A stretch of DNA of 64,000 bases from Clostridia bacterium (GCA_017448975.1 JAFSKN010000015.1:1-64000), one strand, 5' to 3'. Positions 7,706-17,132 are shown, counted from the stretch's first letter. Notes: generated by a model from the sequence alone, not told the origin. Made by a program: numbers and translations.

Positions 7706-8778
7706 TGGGCTTTTTCCTCCGTCGGCTTTTCGTCCTCCATGGGGTGCATGATGTGGATGTTGAAGGGTACCACGGCCAGACCCACCCGGCTGCCTTCCGG
7801 CTGCATGGTGGTGGAATGGACCTTCCAGATGGAATGGCCCGCGTCGATCATCATTTCATAATGCACGCCCTTAAAGAGCACGGACTTGATCACGCCGGTC
7901 ACCTGACCCACGTCCTCGCCCACCAGCAGGATGTCTTCGGGCCGGATCACCACGTCCACGGGCTTGTCTTCCCCAAAGCCGGAGTCCACGCAGGGGAAAT
8001 CCACGCCGCAGAAATGCACCAGCTCGTCCCGCACCATAACGCCGGGGAAAATGTTGCTTTCGCCGATGAAATTGGCAACGAAGGCGTTCTGCGGCTCGTC
8101 GTAGATGGATTTGGGGGTGCCGATCTGCAAAATCCTGCCCCCCTGCATCACCACGATGGTGTCGCTCATGGTGAGGGCCTCTTCCTGGTCGTGGGTCACG
8201 TACAGGAAGGTGATGCCAAGGCGCTGCTGCATGGCCTTCAGTTCCAGCTGCATTTCCTTGCGCAGTTTCAAATCCAGCGCGCCTAAGGGTTCGTCCAGCA
8301 GCAGCACCTCGGGCTCGTTCACCAGGGCCCTTGCGATGGCGATGCGCTGCTGCTGGCCGCCGGACAGGGATTCCACGGAGCGCTTGTGGTAGCCTTTCAG
8401 GTTTACCAGATCCAGCATGTAATCCACCTTGCGGGCGATCTCGTCCTTGGGCATTTTCTTGAGCTTTAAGCCGAAAGCGATATTGTCCTGCACGTTCAGG
8501 TGGGGAAACAGGGCGTATTTCTGGAACACGGTGTTCACCCGCCGCTTGTAGGGCGGGATGCCGGAAATGTCCTTGCTGTCGAACATCACCCGGCCGGAAT
8601 CCGCCGTTTCAAAGCCGCCGATGATGCGCAGGGTGGTGGTCTTTCCGCAGCCGGAGGGGCCCAGCAGGGTCACGAATTCCTTTTTGCGGATGTACAGGTT
8701 GATATTGTCCAGCACGGTCACCCCGTCGTAGTGCTTGCTGATGTTTTCCAGGGAAATCAGGCGCTGTTCTTCCATCAT
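7702..8778 (-). CDS. potA: Spermidine/putrescine ABC transporter ATPase
   Basis: This 358-residue ATPase has Walker [10 protein letters not shown] (40-48), signature LSGGQQQR (about 138-145), Walker B LLLDEP and a C-terminal TOBE-type regulatory domain (about 270-350). It powers the PotBC channel at the inner face of the membrane. CAGGAGG precedes the tandem ATGATG start; either Met could be used. It follows the regulator gene by 12 bp in the same operon. Confidence 0.94.
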   Translation of the reverse strand: MMEEQRLISLENISKHYDGVTVLDNINLYIRKKEFVTLLGPSGCGKTTTLRIIGGFETADSGRVMFDSKDISGIPPYKRRVNTVFQKYALFPHLNVQDNIAFGLKLKKMPKDEIARKVDYMLDLVNLKGYHKRSVESLSGGQQQRIAIARALVNEPEVLLLDEPLGALDLKLRKEMQLELKAMQQRLGITFLYVTHDQEEALTMSDTIVVMQGGRILQIGTPKSIYDEPQNAFVANFIGESNIFPGVMVRDELVHFCGVDFPCVDSGFGEDKPVDVVIRPEDILLVGEDVGQVTGVIKSVLFKGVHYEMMIDAGHSIWKVHSTTMQPEGSRVGLAVVPFNIHIMHPMEDEKPTEEKAQ

Positions 8779-8790
8779 GGGGCCTCCTGT

Positions 8791-9336
8791 TTAAAAATTT
8801 GGCGGCGTGGACACCCAGAGGAACTGGGCCCTGCGTTTGCCGGTGTTTTCGATCCAGTGGGACGCGCCGGGGTGCAGGCAGAAGCTCTCCCCCGTTTTGA
8901 TCTTATGGCTGCCGCCGTCCAGGTGCAGCGTCACGGTGCCCTGGAGCACGTAGCCGAATTCCTCGCCCTCGTGGGGCGGCATTTCCTGGGTCTTTCCGCC
9001 TTCGTCCAGTTCCACCAGGATGGGTTCCATTTCGTTTTTCTGGGCGCTGGGCACCAGCCAGGTGATGCTTCCCCGCAGGGATTCGGCGTCCTCCTTTACG
9101 AACATATCGGCCCGGGTGAACACCGTTTTTTCCTCGGTATCCGTTTCCGAAAAGAATTCCTTCAAATTGCTGCCTAAGCATTCCAGCATATCGGTCAGCG
9201 TGGCGATGGAGGGCGAAGCAAGATCCCTTTCCACCTGGGAAATGAAGCCCTTGCTCAGCTCGCACCGATCGGCCATTTCCTCCTGGGTCAGGTTCCTTTG
9301 CAGGCGCAGGCGGCGCAGCTTATCGCCGATGTTCAT
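8791..9336 (-). CDS. XRE-family regulator with C-terminal cupin domain
   Basis: This 181-residue protein has an XRE helix-turn-helix (about 5-60, LRLQRNLTQEEMADRCELSKGFISQVERD) and a cupin sensor domain (about 105-178, PPHEGEEFGYVLQGTVTLHLDGG). This PuuR-like architecture commonly controls polyamine or amino-acid genes, with the cupin binding the effector. It is the first gene of the pot operon. Twin dyads GTTTAG-N5-CTAAAC between promoter and start codon suggest autoregulation and control of potABCD; the ligand is probably a polyamine (inference). Confidence 0.9.
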   Translation of the reverse strand: MNIGDKLRRLRLQRNLTQEEMADRCELSKGFISQVERDLASPSIATLTDMLECLGSNLKEFFSETDTEEKTVFTRADMFVKEDAESLRGSITWLVPSAQKNEMEPILVELDEGGKTQEMPPHEGEEFGYVLQGTVTLHLDGGSHKIKTGESFCLHPGASHWIENTGKRRAQFLWVSTPPNF

Positions 9337-9364
9337 GTTCCCTTCCCCTCCTTTCCTGGAAACA

Positions 9365-9383
9365 GGTTTAGCAGAACTAAACC
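9365..9383. promoter_or_regulatory. Operator 1 candidate for the XRE-cupin regulator
   Basis: Perfect dyad GGTTTAG-N5-CTAAACC in the 5' untranslated region of the pot operon, 36 bp from operator 2. Confidence 0.7.
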
Positions 9384-9400
9384 GAAAATCATTGCCGTCG

Positions 9401-9417
9401 GTTTAGAATTGCTAAAC
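9401..9417. promoter_or_regulatory. Operator 2 candidate for the XRE-cupin regulator
   Basis: Perfect dyad GTTTAG-N5-CTAAAC immediately downstream of the likely transcription start (about 9426). Binding here would block promoter clearance. Confidence 0.7.
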
Positions 9418-9432
9418 TTCAAGGCAGGAAAC

Positions 9433-9461
9433 ATTAAACCACAGCCTTTCGCAAATGTCAA
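9433..9461 (-). promoter_or_regulatory. pot operon promoter
   Basis: Minus strand TTGACA (9461-9456), 17-bp spacer, TTTAAT (9438-9433). Consensus -35. Confidence 0.85.
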
Positions 9462-9614
9462 TAGGCTGAACGGAATATTTTGTCGAAAGGCATTGCCTTT
9501 CTGGTCGATAATCGCTTTAAATCGACAAAAAATGAAAGAAACCCAAAAAGAAAAATTCCCGCGTTTTTGCCGCGGGAAACCGGAAATACGCGCATAGCAA
9601 TTCTGTCGATTTTT

Positions 9615-10382
9615 TCATTCCTGCTGCAAATAGCGGGTCACCATATACCCCTCCATGCCCTCGTAATTGACGCGGCTCCACCATTCGTCCCATTCCAGCA
9701 GGGTGACGGGGCTGCCGCTTGGCACCTTGCAGATCACGTTGGCTTTGCTGTCGCTGGTGCGGGTGGCGCGGAGGTATACGAAGGAATCGTTGGGCTGACG
9801 CACGGTCAGCACGGAATACGGGGCCGGTCGGGGCGTGGAGGCGGGCGCGGGGGCTGACAGTACCGGCCGGAGGGAGGACAGATAGGCGTTCATCATGTAG
9901 CCCCCTTTCCCATCCACGTTCACATAGGACCACGCGCCGTAATCGGCGAACACCGCCACCTGAACGCCGTTTGCGTACAGGCCCAAAGACCGGGCGTTCC
10001 GGCTGGCGTATTCCCGCAGGTGCAGCCGCCCGGAATTGCCCGTGCGCACATACCGAATGGACGGATAGGCATTCGGCGCGGTTCGTGGCGCGGTGGCATT
10101 AAGGTATCGCGTCATCATATAGCCCGTTGCCCCGTTCACGCTCACATACGCCCATGCGCCCAAGTGTAAAATCACCCGCACTTGCGTACCGTTGGCGTAC
10201 AGGCCCAGGGACCGGGCGCTCTGGCTGGCAAATTCCCGCAGATGCAGCCGCCCCGAATTGCCGGTGCTGACGTACAGAAGTGCGCTGCAGAAAGCACCCT
10301 CGGCCCCGGCCGGAACGGCGGTCAAGAGAACCGAAGCAGCCAGCAGCAGCGCGCAGGCAAACGCGAAAACGGACTTTTTCAT
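9615..10382 (-). CDS. Secreted protein with three SH3b repeats
   Basis: From the MKKSVFAF start at 10382 (after GGGGAAGGGG) the product is 255 residues: a signal peptide to about residue 27 (PAGA) and three bacterial SH3 domains. The first two share the phrase STGNSGRLHLRE / RTGNSGRLHLRE and GLYANG; the third has VYLRATRTSDSKANVICKVPSG. SH3b domains bind peptidoglycan peptides, so a wall-associated role is likely. No catalytic domain is seen. It stands alone between the pot operon and rpmB. Confidence 0.85.
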   Translation of the reverse strand: MKKSVFAFACALLLAASVLLTAVPAGAEGAFCSALLYVSTGNSGRLHLREFASQSARSLGLYANGTQVRVILHLGAWAYVSVNGATGYMMTRYLNATAPRTAPNAYPSIRYVRTGNSGRLHLREYASRNARSLGLYANGVQVAVFADYGAWSYVNVDGKGGYMMNAYLSSLRPVLSAPAPASTPRPAPYSVLTVRQPNDSFVYLRATRTSDSKANVICKVPSGSPVTLLEWDEWWSRVNYEGMEGYMVTRYLQQE

Positions 10383-10559
10383 GATCTTTTCCCCTTCCCC
10401 CGGCATTCGCCCCCAGGCGATTTCATTATATGCGCGGGATTCCGGGAAATATGCCTGCCCTTCGGGCCATCATCGCCGCAATTCCGGCGGAACAGGCGCA
10501 AAATTGTTTCAAAATTATTAAACAATGCGTCAAAAGCCTACTTTCTTTGAAAAAAACGC

Positions 10560-10588
10560 TTGCAATTCAAATAAGGATATGCTACAAT
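10560..10588 (+). promoter_or_regulatory. rpmB promoter
   Basis: TTGCAA (10560-10565), 17-bp spacer, TACAAT (10583-10588). Confidence 0.85.
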
Positions 10589-10665
10589 ATTCAAGCTGTC
10601 AATGAGGGCTGTACCGCGGATTTCCGCGTCACCGAATGACCAATTCCCCCGTGGAGGTAATGACA

Positions 10666-10896
10666 ATGGGCAAGTTTTGTGAAGTGTGTGAAAAGGGCTT
10701 GATGACTGGCCACAATGTGAGCCATTCCAACCGCAAGAGCAGCCGCACCTGGGCTCCCAACGTGCAGCAGCTGCGCGTTGTGATCGGCGGCCGTCCCATC
10801 CGCGTGAACGTGTGCACCCGCTGCATGCGCACCATGCGCAAGAACGGCATGTCCTTCACCGCCCCCGTTGCGGAAGCCGCCGGCGAAGAAGCCTGA
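10666..10896 (+). CDS. rpmB: 50S ribosomal protein L28
   Basis: This 76-residue protein starts MGKFCEVCEKG at 10666 with GGAGG at 10653-10657. It keeps two CxxC pairs (CEVC, CTRC), the zinc-binding (C+) form of L28, and the SHSNRKSSRTWAPN motif. The Ala/Glu-rich tail after SFT is longer than in the usual 62-residue form. Monocistronic, with its own promoter and terminator. Confidence 0.97.
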   Translation: MGKFCEVCEKGLMTGHNVSHSNRKSSRTWAPNVQQLRVVIGGRPIRVNVCTRCMRTMRKNGMSFTAPVAEAAGEEA

Positions 10897-10915
10897 TTTT
10901 CGTTCGCACCGCAAT

Positions 10916-10943
10916 AAGCCGTCTGAAACAAGGCGGCTTTTTG
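10916..10943 (+). terminator. rpmB terminator
   Basis: AAGCCGTC ... GGCGGCTT hairpin followed by TTTTTG, 20 bases past the stop. Confidence 0.75.
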
Positions 10944-10957
10944 CGTACCCTTTTTTC

Positions 10958-10990
10958 TAATAGAAAAGCGCCCCGCGATGGAGGCGCTTT
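10958..10990 (-). terminator. Terminator of the GntR/ABC operon
   Basis: Stem AAAGCGCC (10965-10972) / GGCGCTTT (10983-10990); on the minus strand it is followed by TTCTATT. Confidence 0.7.
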
Positions 10991-11005
10991 CGTTATTTTT
11001 CAGTT

Positions 11006-11770
11006 TTATACACTGAGCTTGCGTTCCATGATCTGGGCGGTGACGATGTACATGATCACCGCAAAGCCCAGGTCGATCAGGCCGTTCACCACCAGCATGG
11101 TGGTGGAGGCGGTGATGCCGGCGGTGATCTTCCCCGTTGCCCAGCTGGTAAGCCAGGTCAGGGCCAGGAACACCGCGAAGCTCAGCAGGCCGTTGTATTT
11201 CTTGCCGTTCAGCAGGGCGGCGCTGACCACGTCGGCCAGGTATGCCATGGTCACGATGCCGATCCAGCCGGTGAGCAGGCTGAAGGTGAGGGCGGCCATG
11301 ATTTCCGCGTTGATGGTCAGCGGGCGTCCGTTGATGGTGAACTGGCTGATCACGTTCTGGATCATATCCCACAGCTGGTTTAGCTGGCCGGATTTGGCGA
11401 ACAGCAGAGTGATATCCATCGCGCCCAAGGCGAAATAGAACGCGCCGGTGATCAAAATCGAAAGGCCGCATTCCAACACCTTGGCCCCCAAAATCTGATA
11501 GCCGCTGTTGGGGGTCATGAACAGCATGTAGCTCTGCTTGGTATTCATATCCCGATGCAGGGTCAGCACGCTTTCCAGGCCGATCACCAGCACGCCGAAA
11601 ACGGCCAGCATCGTCAGCAGCATGACGGACACGCTCAGCGGCCCCTCCTTTTCGGTGTAAAGCCCGAACAGGTAAACAGCTTCCGCCACAGCGGTGACGC
11701 CCAGCAGGATCAGTTTGGTGATCCAGGTTTTCCGAAACTCGTATTTCATCAGCTTGAACATGCTTATCAC
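11006..11770 (-). CDS. ABC-2-type transporter permease
   Basis: This 254-residue protein has about six hydrophobic spans (e.g. LILLGVTAVAEAVYLFGLY, 18-36, and the repeated late TTMLVVNGLIDLGFAVIMYIV). It starts MISMFKLMKYEFRKTW, typical of ABC-2 permeases. It overlaps its ATPase by 4 bp. The substrate is not visible; GntR-linked exporters of this layout are often tied to antimicrobial or envelope stress. Confidence 0.83.
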   Translation of the reverse strand: MISMFKLMKYEFRKTWITKLILLGVTAVAEAVYLFGLYTEKEGPLSVSVMLLTMLAVFGVLVIGLESVLTLHRDMNTKQSYMLFMTPNSGYQILGAKVLECGLSILITGAFYFALGAMDITLLFAKSGQLNQLWDMIQNVISQFTINGRPLTINAEIMAALTFSLLTGWIGIVTMAYLADVVSAALLNGKKYNGLLSFAVFLALTWLTSWATGKITAGITASTTMLVVNGLIDLGFAVIMYIVTAQIMERKLSV

Positions 11771-12465
11771 CCCTCCGTATGGCCGTAAATCTGGCGGTAG
11801 CGGTCCGCCATGGATACGCCCTGCTCGTCCCGCATGGTTTCCAAATCGATGTTTTCTACCAGCTTGCCTTCTTTAATGAACACCGCCCGGTCGGCCACCG
11901 CTTCCATTTCCTCCACCAGATGGCTGGACATGAGCAGCAGCTTATTTTCCGTGGCGTATTGCAGAATGCTGGCGCGGATCTCATCCCGGGCCAGCAGGTC
12001 GATGCCGTTGAAAGGCTCGTCCAGCATGTACACCTTGGCGTCCCGGGCCATAGTGACGGCAATTTTCAGCTTGGCCATCATGCCGGAGGACAGGGTTTTG
12101 GTTTTCATGTCCTCGGTCAGCTCCATATGCCGCAGCAGTTCCTGATAGCGGTCATAGGAGAAATCTTCAAAGAAATCGGCGTAGTATTTGCCCACGTCCC
12201 TGACGGTCATCCAGGCGTAGAAATACGGCTCCGTGGACATATAGGCCACGTACTTCCGGCTTTCGATGCTTACCGGCGCGCCCTCGAACAGCACTTCGCC
12301 GGAGGTGGGCTTGATCAGCCCCGCCGCCATCTTCATCCAGGTGGTTTTGCCGCTGCCGTTGGGGCCCAGCATGGCGTACACATGGCCCTTTTCCAGCTTC
12401 AGATTCACGTGATCCACCGCCGTTTTCGATCCGAAAACCTTGGTCAGCTCTTTACTTTCCAGCAT
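11767..12465 (-). CDS. ABC transporter ATP-binding protein
   Basis: This 232-residue ATPase has Walker A GPNGSGKTT (about 34-42), LSSGM in place of the LSGGQ signature (about 125), Walker B VYMLDEP and the switch His in MSSHL. The LSSGM variant is common in ABC-2 drug or lantibiotic exporters of Firmicutes. It sits between gntR (6-bp gap) and the permease (ATGA overlap). Confidence 0.9.
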   Translation of the reverse strand: MLESKELTKVFGSKTAVDHVNLKLEKGHVYAMLGPNGSGKTTWMKMAAGLIKPTSGEVLFEGAPVSIESRKYVAYMSTEPYFYAWMTVRDVGKYYADFFEDFSYDRYQELLRHMELTEDMKTKTLSSGMMAKLKIAVTMARDAKVYMLDEPFNGIDLLARDEIRASILQYATENKLLLMSSHLVEEMEAVADRAVFIKEGKLVENIDLETMRDEQGVSMADRYRQIYGHTEG

Positions 12466-12471
12466 CTTCCC

Positions 12472-12822
12472 TTATTCCTCCTTCAGGATCATCCCCACGG
12501 CCTCCTGCCGGGTGATGCCCAAGCTTTCGATTTTTTTGAGAAACAGCTCCACGGCCTGCCGTGCCAGCTCCTCCCGCAGGGCGTCGATGCGCCCCGCGTC
12601 CGCGGTGACGTAGGTGCCCATGCCCCGCCGGGTCTCGCACAGCCCCGCCTTTTCCAGTTCCTGATACACCCGGGCGGCGGTATTGGGGTTGATGCTGTAA
12701 GCCACGGCCAGCTCCCGGCCTCCGGGCAGCTTCTCCCCCGGCTGACGCGCGCCTACGGCGATGGACGTTTCAATTTCCCCCATCACCTGCAGCCAGATGG
12801 GCCGCATGGGATCGTACTGCAT
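12472..12822 (-). CDS. GntR-family (YtrA-like) transcriptional regulator
   Basis: From ATG 12822 (GGAGGCGGACGG upstream) the product is 116 residues: a winged helix (about 15-75, with GEKLPGGRELAVAYSINPNTAARVYQELEKAG) and a short helical C-terminus. This is the YtrA subfamily, which lacks a large effector domain and represses linked ABC transporters. A dyad AGTG-N16-CACT overlaps its promoter, suggesting autoregulation. Confidence 0.88.
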   Translation of the reverse strand: MQYDPMRPIWLQVMGEIETSIAVGARQPGEKLPGGRELAVAYSINPNTAARVYQELEKAGLCETRRGMGTYVTADAGRIDALREELARQAVELFLKKIESLGITRQEAVGMILKEE

Positions 12823-12847
12823 CCGTCCGCCTCCTTCCGAGTGATTT

Positions 12848-12871
12848 AGTGAACTATTCATATAATACACT
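12848..12871. promoter_or_regulatory. Operator candidate over the gntR promoter
   Basis: Dyad AGTG-N16-CACT spanning the -10 box and transcription start. Confidence 0.6.
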
Positions 12872-12890
12872 GATGCACTCAAAAAGTCAA
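12862..12890 (-). promoter_or_regulatory. gntR-ABC operon promoter
   Basis: Minus strand TTGACT (12890-12885), 17-bp spacer, TATTAT (12867-12862). Confidence 0.8.
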
Positions 12891-12900
12891 GCCCAAAACG

Positions 12901-12938
12901 AAAAAAAAATGGGGGCTGTTGAAAAAGCATCAGCCCCC
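12901..12938 (-). terminator. Terminator after the M16 peptidase gene
   Basis: GGGGGCTG/CAGCCCCC stem (12911-12918/12931-12938), then nine T on the minus strand. It ends 9 bases after the stop and separates the gene from the gntR promoter. Confidence 0.9.
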
Positions 12939-12946
12939 GTTTCTCA

Positions 12947-14191
12947 TCACTTCATGTATTGCAGATATTTTTCCGCTTTCCGGCCCACCACGGCATAGGC
13001 GCGGGGTCCGGTGAACATCCTTTGGGCCACGGCCATAGCGTCATCCACGGTCACTTTCTCGAGGGCGGCGATGGTTTCCTCCGGGGAAATGACGCGGTTC
13101 AGCAAAATCTGATTGTGCCCCTGGGCGCTCATGCGGTTGTAGGCGCTTTCATGCCCAAGGATGAAGCTGCTTTTCAGCTGGGCCTTGCTCATGGTAAATT
13201 CCTTTTCGGTGATCCCGCCCTCCAGCAGCTTTTGGATCTCGATATCGATCTGCTCCAGCACCATTTTGGCGTTTTTCGGGTTGGTGGCGGCGTAAATGGT
13301 AAATTCGCCGCAGTGGGGATAGGTGCTGGGGCTGGAATAGACGGAATAGGCCATGCCCAAATCTTCCCGGATGCGCTGGAACAGGCGGGAGCTCATGCCG
13401 CCGCCCAGCACGCTGTTCACCACTGCCGTGGGGTACACGTCCGGGCTGCCCATTTCATGGCTGCGGAAAGATATGCACAGATGCACCTGTTCGGTATCCT
13501 TGTCCTTCGCCAGCTTCCGGGTTTCCTGGATGGCGGCGGTTTTGGGGAATTCTTCGCCCGCCGCGCCTTTCCACGCGCCGAACTTTTCTTCCATCAGTTC
13601 CCGAACTGCATTGGCGTCCACGTTGCCCGCCAGGGACACCACAGCGTTTTTGGGACCGTAATGCCGTTTGCGGAAAGCCCACAGATCGTCGGCAGTATAA
13701 GCGGCGATCTTTTCCGCCGGGCCTAAAATGGTCTGCCCCAGGGACTGGCTGCCAAAAGCGGCCTGGGCCAGCACATCGTACACCACGTCCTCGGGGGAAT
13801 CTTCGATCATGGAGATTTCTTCCAGCACCACGCCCCGCTCCTTGTCGGTTTCCGCCGGGTCCAGGGCAGGATCGCACACCATGTCCGCTAAGATGTCCGC
13901 CGCCAAGGGCAGATTTTCATCGATGACCACGGCGTAGTAGTTGGTGCACAGCTTGCTGGTGGAGGCGTTCAGGGAACCGCCCACGGCGTCCATTTCCTCA
14001 GCAATCTGCCGGGCGGTGCGCTTTTTCGTTCCCTTGAAGGACATATGTTCCATGAAATGGGAAAGCCCGTTTTCCGCCGGCGTCTCCAGCATGCTGCCCG
14101 CCTTCACCCACGCCCCGATGGATACGGAACGCAGGTAGGGCATGGGCTCCACAAGCACGGTCAGGCCGTTGTTCAATACAAATTTCTCCAT
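12947..14191 (-). CDS. M16-family zinc peptidase (YmxG-like)
   Basis: This 414-residue protein has the inverted zinc motif HFMEH (about 46-50), the downstream Glu region, and the C-terminal M16 domain (about 190-360, with GGGMSSRLFQRIREDLGMAYSVYS). Members cleave peptides or process precursors. In Bacillus the homologue ymxG lies next to pnp, and here it is two genes after pnp. Substrate unknown. A strong terminator follows. Confidence 0.92.
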   Translation of the reverse strand: MEKFVLNNGLTVLVEPMPYLRSVSIGAWVKAGSMLETPAENGLSHFMEHMSFKGTKKRTARQIAEEMDAVGGSLNASTSKLCTNYYAVVIDENLPLAADILADMVCDPALDPAETDKERGVVLEEISMIEDSPEDVVYDVLAQAAFGSQSLGQTILGPAEKIAAYTADDLWAFRKRHYGPKNAVVSLAGNVDANAVRELMEEKFGAWKGAAGEEFPKTAAIQETRKLAKDKDTEQVHLCISFRSHEMGSPDVYPTAVVNSVLGGGMSSRLFQRIREDLGMAYSVYSSPSTYPHCGEFTIYAATNPKNAKMVLEQIDIEIQKLLEGGITEKEFTMSKAQLKSSFILGHESAYNRMSAQGHNQILLNRVISPEETIAALEKVTVDDAMAVAQRMFTGPRAYAVVGRKAEKYLQYMK

Positions 14192-14212
14192 GAATTTGGT
14201 TTAGCTCCTTTT

Positions 14213-14779
14213 TTACGAAAAATCTCCAATTTTGCCCAGCAGCTTCCCGATACTGTGATACATGCCGGAATAAATCACCGGGTCAAGCCGGGTCAGGTCA
14301 ATATCGAAGGTATCCTCGCACGTCAAGTCCCCGTCCATCTGCACATTCCTGATCCGGCAGAAAAACGTGGTGGAAGCGCCTGTTTCCACAGCCTGTGCCA
14401 CTTCACATTCATAGACCCAGCGGCTTTCGTCCAAAACCGGCACGTCAATCACAGCGCCCCTACAAACATGGTAGGGCATCTGATCCTTTTTCCCGTCCTT
14501 GGCGTGGCGCGTACCGAAATAGTCCATCAGCGGAAGCAATTCCCTGCTGACGAGATTGACGCTCAGTTTCCCCGTCCGCAGCACATTTTGTTTGGTCGTC
14601 TTTGTGCCGAACATGCTGATCACCAACAAATAATCGTCATCTTTTTCGTTGGTGACGCTGACCCAGGTGATGGGGGCGAAGTTATGGGTTCCGTCCGCAT
14701 TGTTCGTGCCGATGAGAAAAGCGGGCTGCACGCACAGGGAAAACTGGGGTTTCACGGATTTTCGATTTCCTGTGGTCAT
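14213..14779 (-). CDS. Flavin reductase-like FMN-binding protein
   Basis: This 188-residue protein has the split-barrel flavin reductase fold: SVTNEKDDDYLLVISMFGTKTTKQNVLRTGKLSVNLVS (about 40-80) fits the FMN-binding region. Such proteins reduce flavin with NAD(P)H or bind FMN in small oxidoreductases; substrate unknown. It lies 21 bp before the M16 gene and after pnp, separated from pnp by a hairpin repeat and a terminator. It looks like a later insertion into the pnp-ymxG neighbourhood. Confidence 0.78.
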   Translation of the reverse strand: MTTGNRKSVKPQFSLCVQPAFLIGTNNADGTHNFAPITWVSVTNEKDDDYLLVISMFGTKTTKQNVLRTGKLSVNLVSRELLPLMDYFGTRHAKDGKKDQMPYHVCRGAVIDVPVLDESRWVYECEVAQAVETGASTTFFCRIRNVQMDGDLTCEDTFDIDLTRLDPVIYSGMYHSIGKLLGKIGDFS

Positions 14780-14822
14780 ATTCGATTCGCCTCCATAAAT
14801 GCGATGGGCGCATCTATCAAAA

Positions 14823-14853
14823 CAGAGGGGAAACTATATTAGTTTCCCCTCTG
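14823..14853. terminator. Strong 13-bp hairpin upstream of the flavin reductase gene
   Basis: CAGAGGGGAAACT / AGTTTCCCCTCTG with loop ATATT. On the minus strand it is followed by TTTTGATAG, so it can stop transcripts coming from pnp. Confidence 0.75.
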
Positions 14854-14908
14854 TGCTGTGTTTTATGTTCAGCCTTTCCAATACAGCACCTAAAACAAAA
14901 AAATATAG

Positions 14909-14970
14909 CTTTCTTGGAAGGGGGTGTGGGGGAAACCATTCTTTGGCTCCCAAAGAATGGTTTCCCCCAC
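14909..14970 (-). repeat. Palindromic hairpin repeat, copy 2 (after pnp)
   Basis: Perfect 21-bp stem 14926-14946/14950-14970 with 3-nt loop CTC. The outer pair-column differs from copy 1 in a compensated way (GTGGGGG/CCCCCAC versus CTGGGGG/CCCCCAG). On the minus strand the tail CCCCCTTCCAAGAAAGC is followed by TATATTTTTTTG. It starts 11 bases after the pnp stop. Confidence 0.9.
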
Positions 14971-14981
14971 ATAATCTTTCC

Positions 14982-17132
14982 TTATCTCCTTCCATCCCGG
15001 CGGGGCGGACGAGCGCCAGCGGGAGCGGAACGGGTGAAGTTGGGATTATCGTAGGTGATATCGTTGCGGATCAGGTTGATGCGGCCCTGGGCGTCGATCT
15101 CGCAGACCTTCACTTCCAGCTCGTCGCCGATATTGACCACGTCTTCCACCTTTTCCACGCGCTTGTTATCCAGCTTGGAAATGTGGATCATGCCGTCCTT
15201 GCCGCCCACCAGTTCCACGAACGCGCCGAAGTTCATGATGCGCACCACTTTGCCGGTGAACACGTCGCCCACTTCAATATCCTTGGCGATGCCTAAGATG
15301 ATGGACTTGGCCTTGTCGGCGGCGGCCTGATCGGCGGTGGATATGAACACGCGGCCATCGTCCTCGATATCGATCTTCACGCCGGTCTCGTCGATGATCT
15401 TGTTGATCATCTTGCCGCGGGGGCCGATGACCTCGCTGATCTTTTCGGGGTTGATGGAGAAGGTGATGATCTTGGGGGCGAACTTGGACAGGTTCTCACG
15501 GGGACGGCCAAGGGTATCCAGCATGATGCCTAAGATGTGCAGGCGGCCCTTCAGCGCCTGATTCAGGGCGCGGCTCAAAATCTCGCGGTTGATGCCCTTG
15601 ATCTTGATATCCATCTGAATGGCGGTGATGCCGTTCATGGTGCCCGCCACTTTAAAGTCCATATCGCCTAAGAAGTCTTCCAGACCCTGGATGTCGGTCA
15701 GCACGGCGATATCGCCGGTCTCGGCGTCCTGGATCAGGCCCATGGCAACGCCCGCCACGGGAGCACTGATGGGCACGCCCGCGTCCATGAGGGACAGGGT
15801 GCTGCCGCACACGGAAGCCATGGAGGAGGAACCGTTGCTGCCCATGATTTCAGAAACCAGACGCAGGGCATAGGGGAAATCCGCCTCGGAGGGGATCACG
15901 GGCACCAGGGCGCGCTCGGCCAGCGCGCCGTGGCCGATCTCGCGGCGGTTGGGGCTGCGCAGGCGGCCCGCTTCGCCGGTGGCGTAGGAGGGCATGTTGT
16001 ACTGGTGCATGTACCGCTTGCTCTTTTCGTTGGACAGGCCGTCCAGCTCCTGGGCTTCGGAAATCATGCCCAGGGTGGTGATGGTCAAAGCCTGGGTTTC
16101 GCCGCGGGTAAAGACGGCGCTGCCGTGGGTGCGGGGCAGCACGCCCACTTCGCACCAGATGGGCCGCACTTCGTCCACCTTACGGCCGTCGGGACGGATG
16201 CCCTGCTGCAAAATCTTCTTGCGCATGACCTCTTTGCCCAGATAATACAGGGCGTCGGCCACTTCGCCTTCCCTGCCGGGGAAGATATCGGCAAAGTGCG
16301 CGGCCACGTCGGCGGACACTTCCGCGTCGCGAGCCTGACGTTCCTTGCGCACATAGGTGGAATAGATGTATTCGCACTTTTCCAAAGCGTATTCGCGCAC
16401 GGCGGCCTTCACGTCGTCCCCGGTGGTGATCAGGGGGAAGTCGCTCTTAGGCTTGCCGATTTCGGCGGTGATCTTTTCCTGGAATTCCACCAATTGCTTA
16501 ATGAAGTCATGGCCGTACAGGATGGCGTCCATCATGGCGTCCTCGGAAACTTCCTTGGCGCCCGCTTCCACCATCATGATGGCGTCCTTGGTGCCCGCCA
16601 CGGTGACGTGCATATCGGAAGCGGCTTCCTGGGCCTCGGTGGGGTTGATGACGAACTGGCCGTTCACCCGGGCCACCACAACCGCGGCGGTGGGGCCGCC
16701 CCAGGGGATGTTGCTCACCATCAGGGCAATCGAACTGCCCAGCATGGCGGGGAATTCCGGCGGGGTATCGGGGTCAACGGACAGGGTCTGGGCCACCACC
16801 TGCACGTCGTTGCGCATGCCCTTGTTGAACAGGGGGCGCAGGGGACGGTCGATCAGGCGGCAGGTGAGGGTCGCCTTTTCGGTGGGGCGGCCTTCCCGCT
16901 TGATGAAGCCGCCGGGGATTTTGCCCACGGCGTACTGCTTTTCTTCAAAGTCCACAGTCAGGGGGAAGAAATCCACGCCCTCCCGGGGCTTGTCCGACGC
17001 GGTGGCGTTTACCAGCACGGCGGTGTCGCCGTAGCGAACCAGGCAGCTGCCGCCAGCCTGCTGGGCATACTTGCCGAATTCCAGGGTCAGGGTGCGGCCC
17101 GCAAATTCCATTGAATACACTTTGTAGTCCAT
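14982..17132 (-). CDS. pnp: Polyribonucleotide nucleotidyltransferase (PNPase)
   Basis: This 716-residue protein starts [15 protein letters not shown] at 17132; longer in-frame starts would run through the rpsO terminator. Two RNase PH domains (about 5-220 and 310-540), a KH domain (about 550-610, [20 protein letters not shown]) and an S1 domain (about 620-690, [21 protein letters not shown]) are in the usual order. It degrades RNA 3' to 5' by phosphorolysis. It follows rpsO, the standard pairing. Confidence 0.98.
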   Translation of the reverse strand: MDYKVYSMEFAGRTLTLEFGKYAQQAGGSCLVRYGDTAVLVNATASDKPREGVDFFPLTVDFEEKQYAVGKIPGGFIKREGRPTEKATLTCRLIDRPLRPLFNKGMRNDVQVVAQTLSVDPDTPPEFPAMLGSSIALMVSNIPWGGPTAAVVVARVNGQFVINPTEAQEAASDMHVTVAGTKDAIMMVEAGAKEVSEDAMMDAILYGHDFIKQLVEFQEKITAEIGKPKSDFPLITTGDDVKAAVREYALEKCEYIYSTYVRKERQARDAEVSADVAAHFADIFPGREGEVADALYYLGKEVMRKKILQQGIRPDGRKVDEVRPIWCEVGVLPRTHGSAVFTRGETQALTITTLGMISEAQELDGLSNEKSKRYMHQYNMPSYATGEAGRLRSPNRREIGHGALAERALVPVIPSEADFPYALRLVSEIMGSNGSSSMASVCGSTLSLMDAGVPISAPVAGVAMGLIQDAETGDIAVLTDIQGLEDFLGDMDFKVAGTMNGITAIQMDIKIKGINREILSRALNQALKGRLHILGIMLDTLGRPRENLSKFAPKIITFSINPEKISEVIGPRGKMINKIIDETGVKIDIEDDGRVFISTADQAAADKAKSIILGIAKDIEVGDVFTGKVVRIMNFGAFVELVGGKDGMIHISKLDNKRVEKVEDVVNIGDELEVKVCEIDAQGRINLIRNDITYDNPNFTRSAPAGARPPRRDGRR

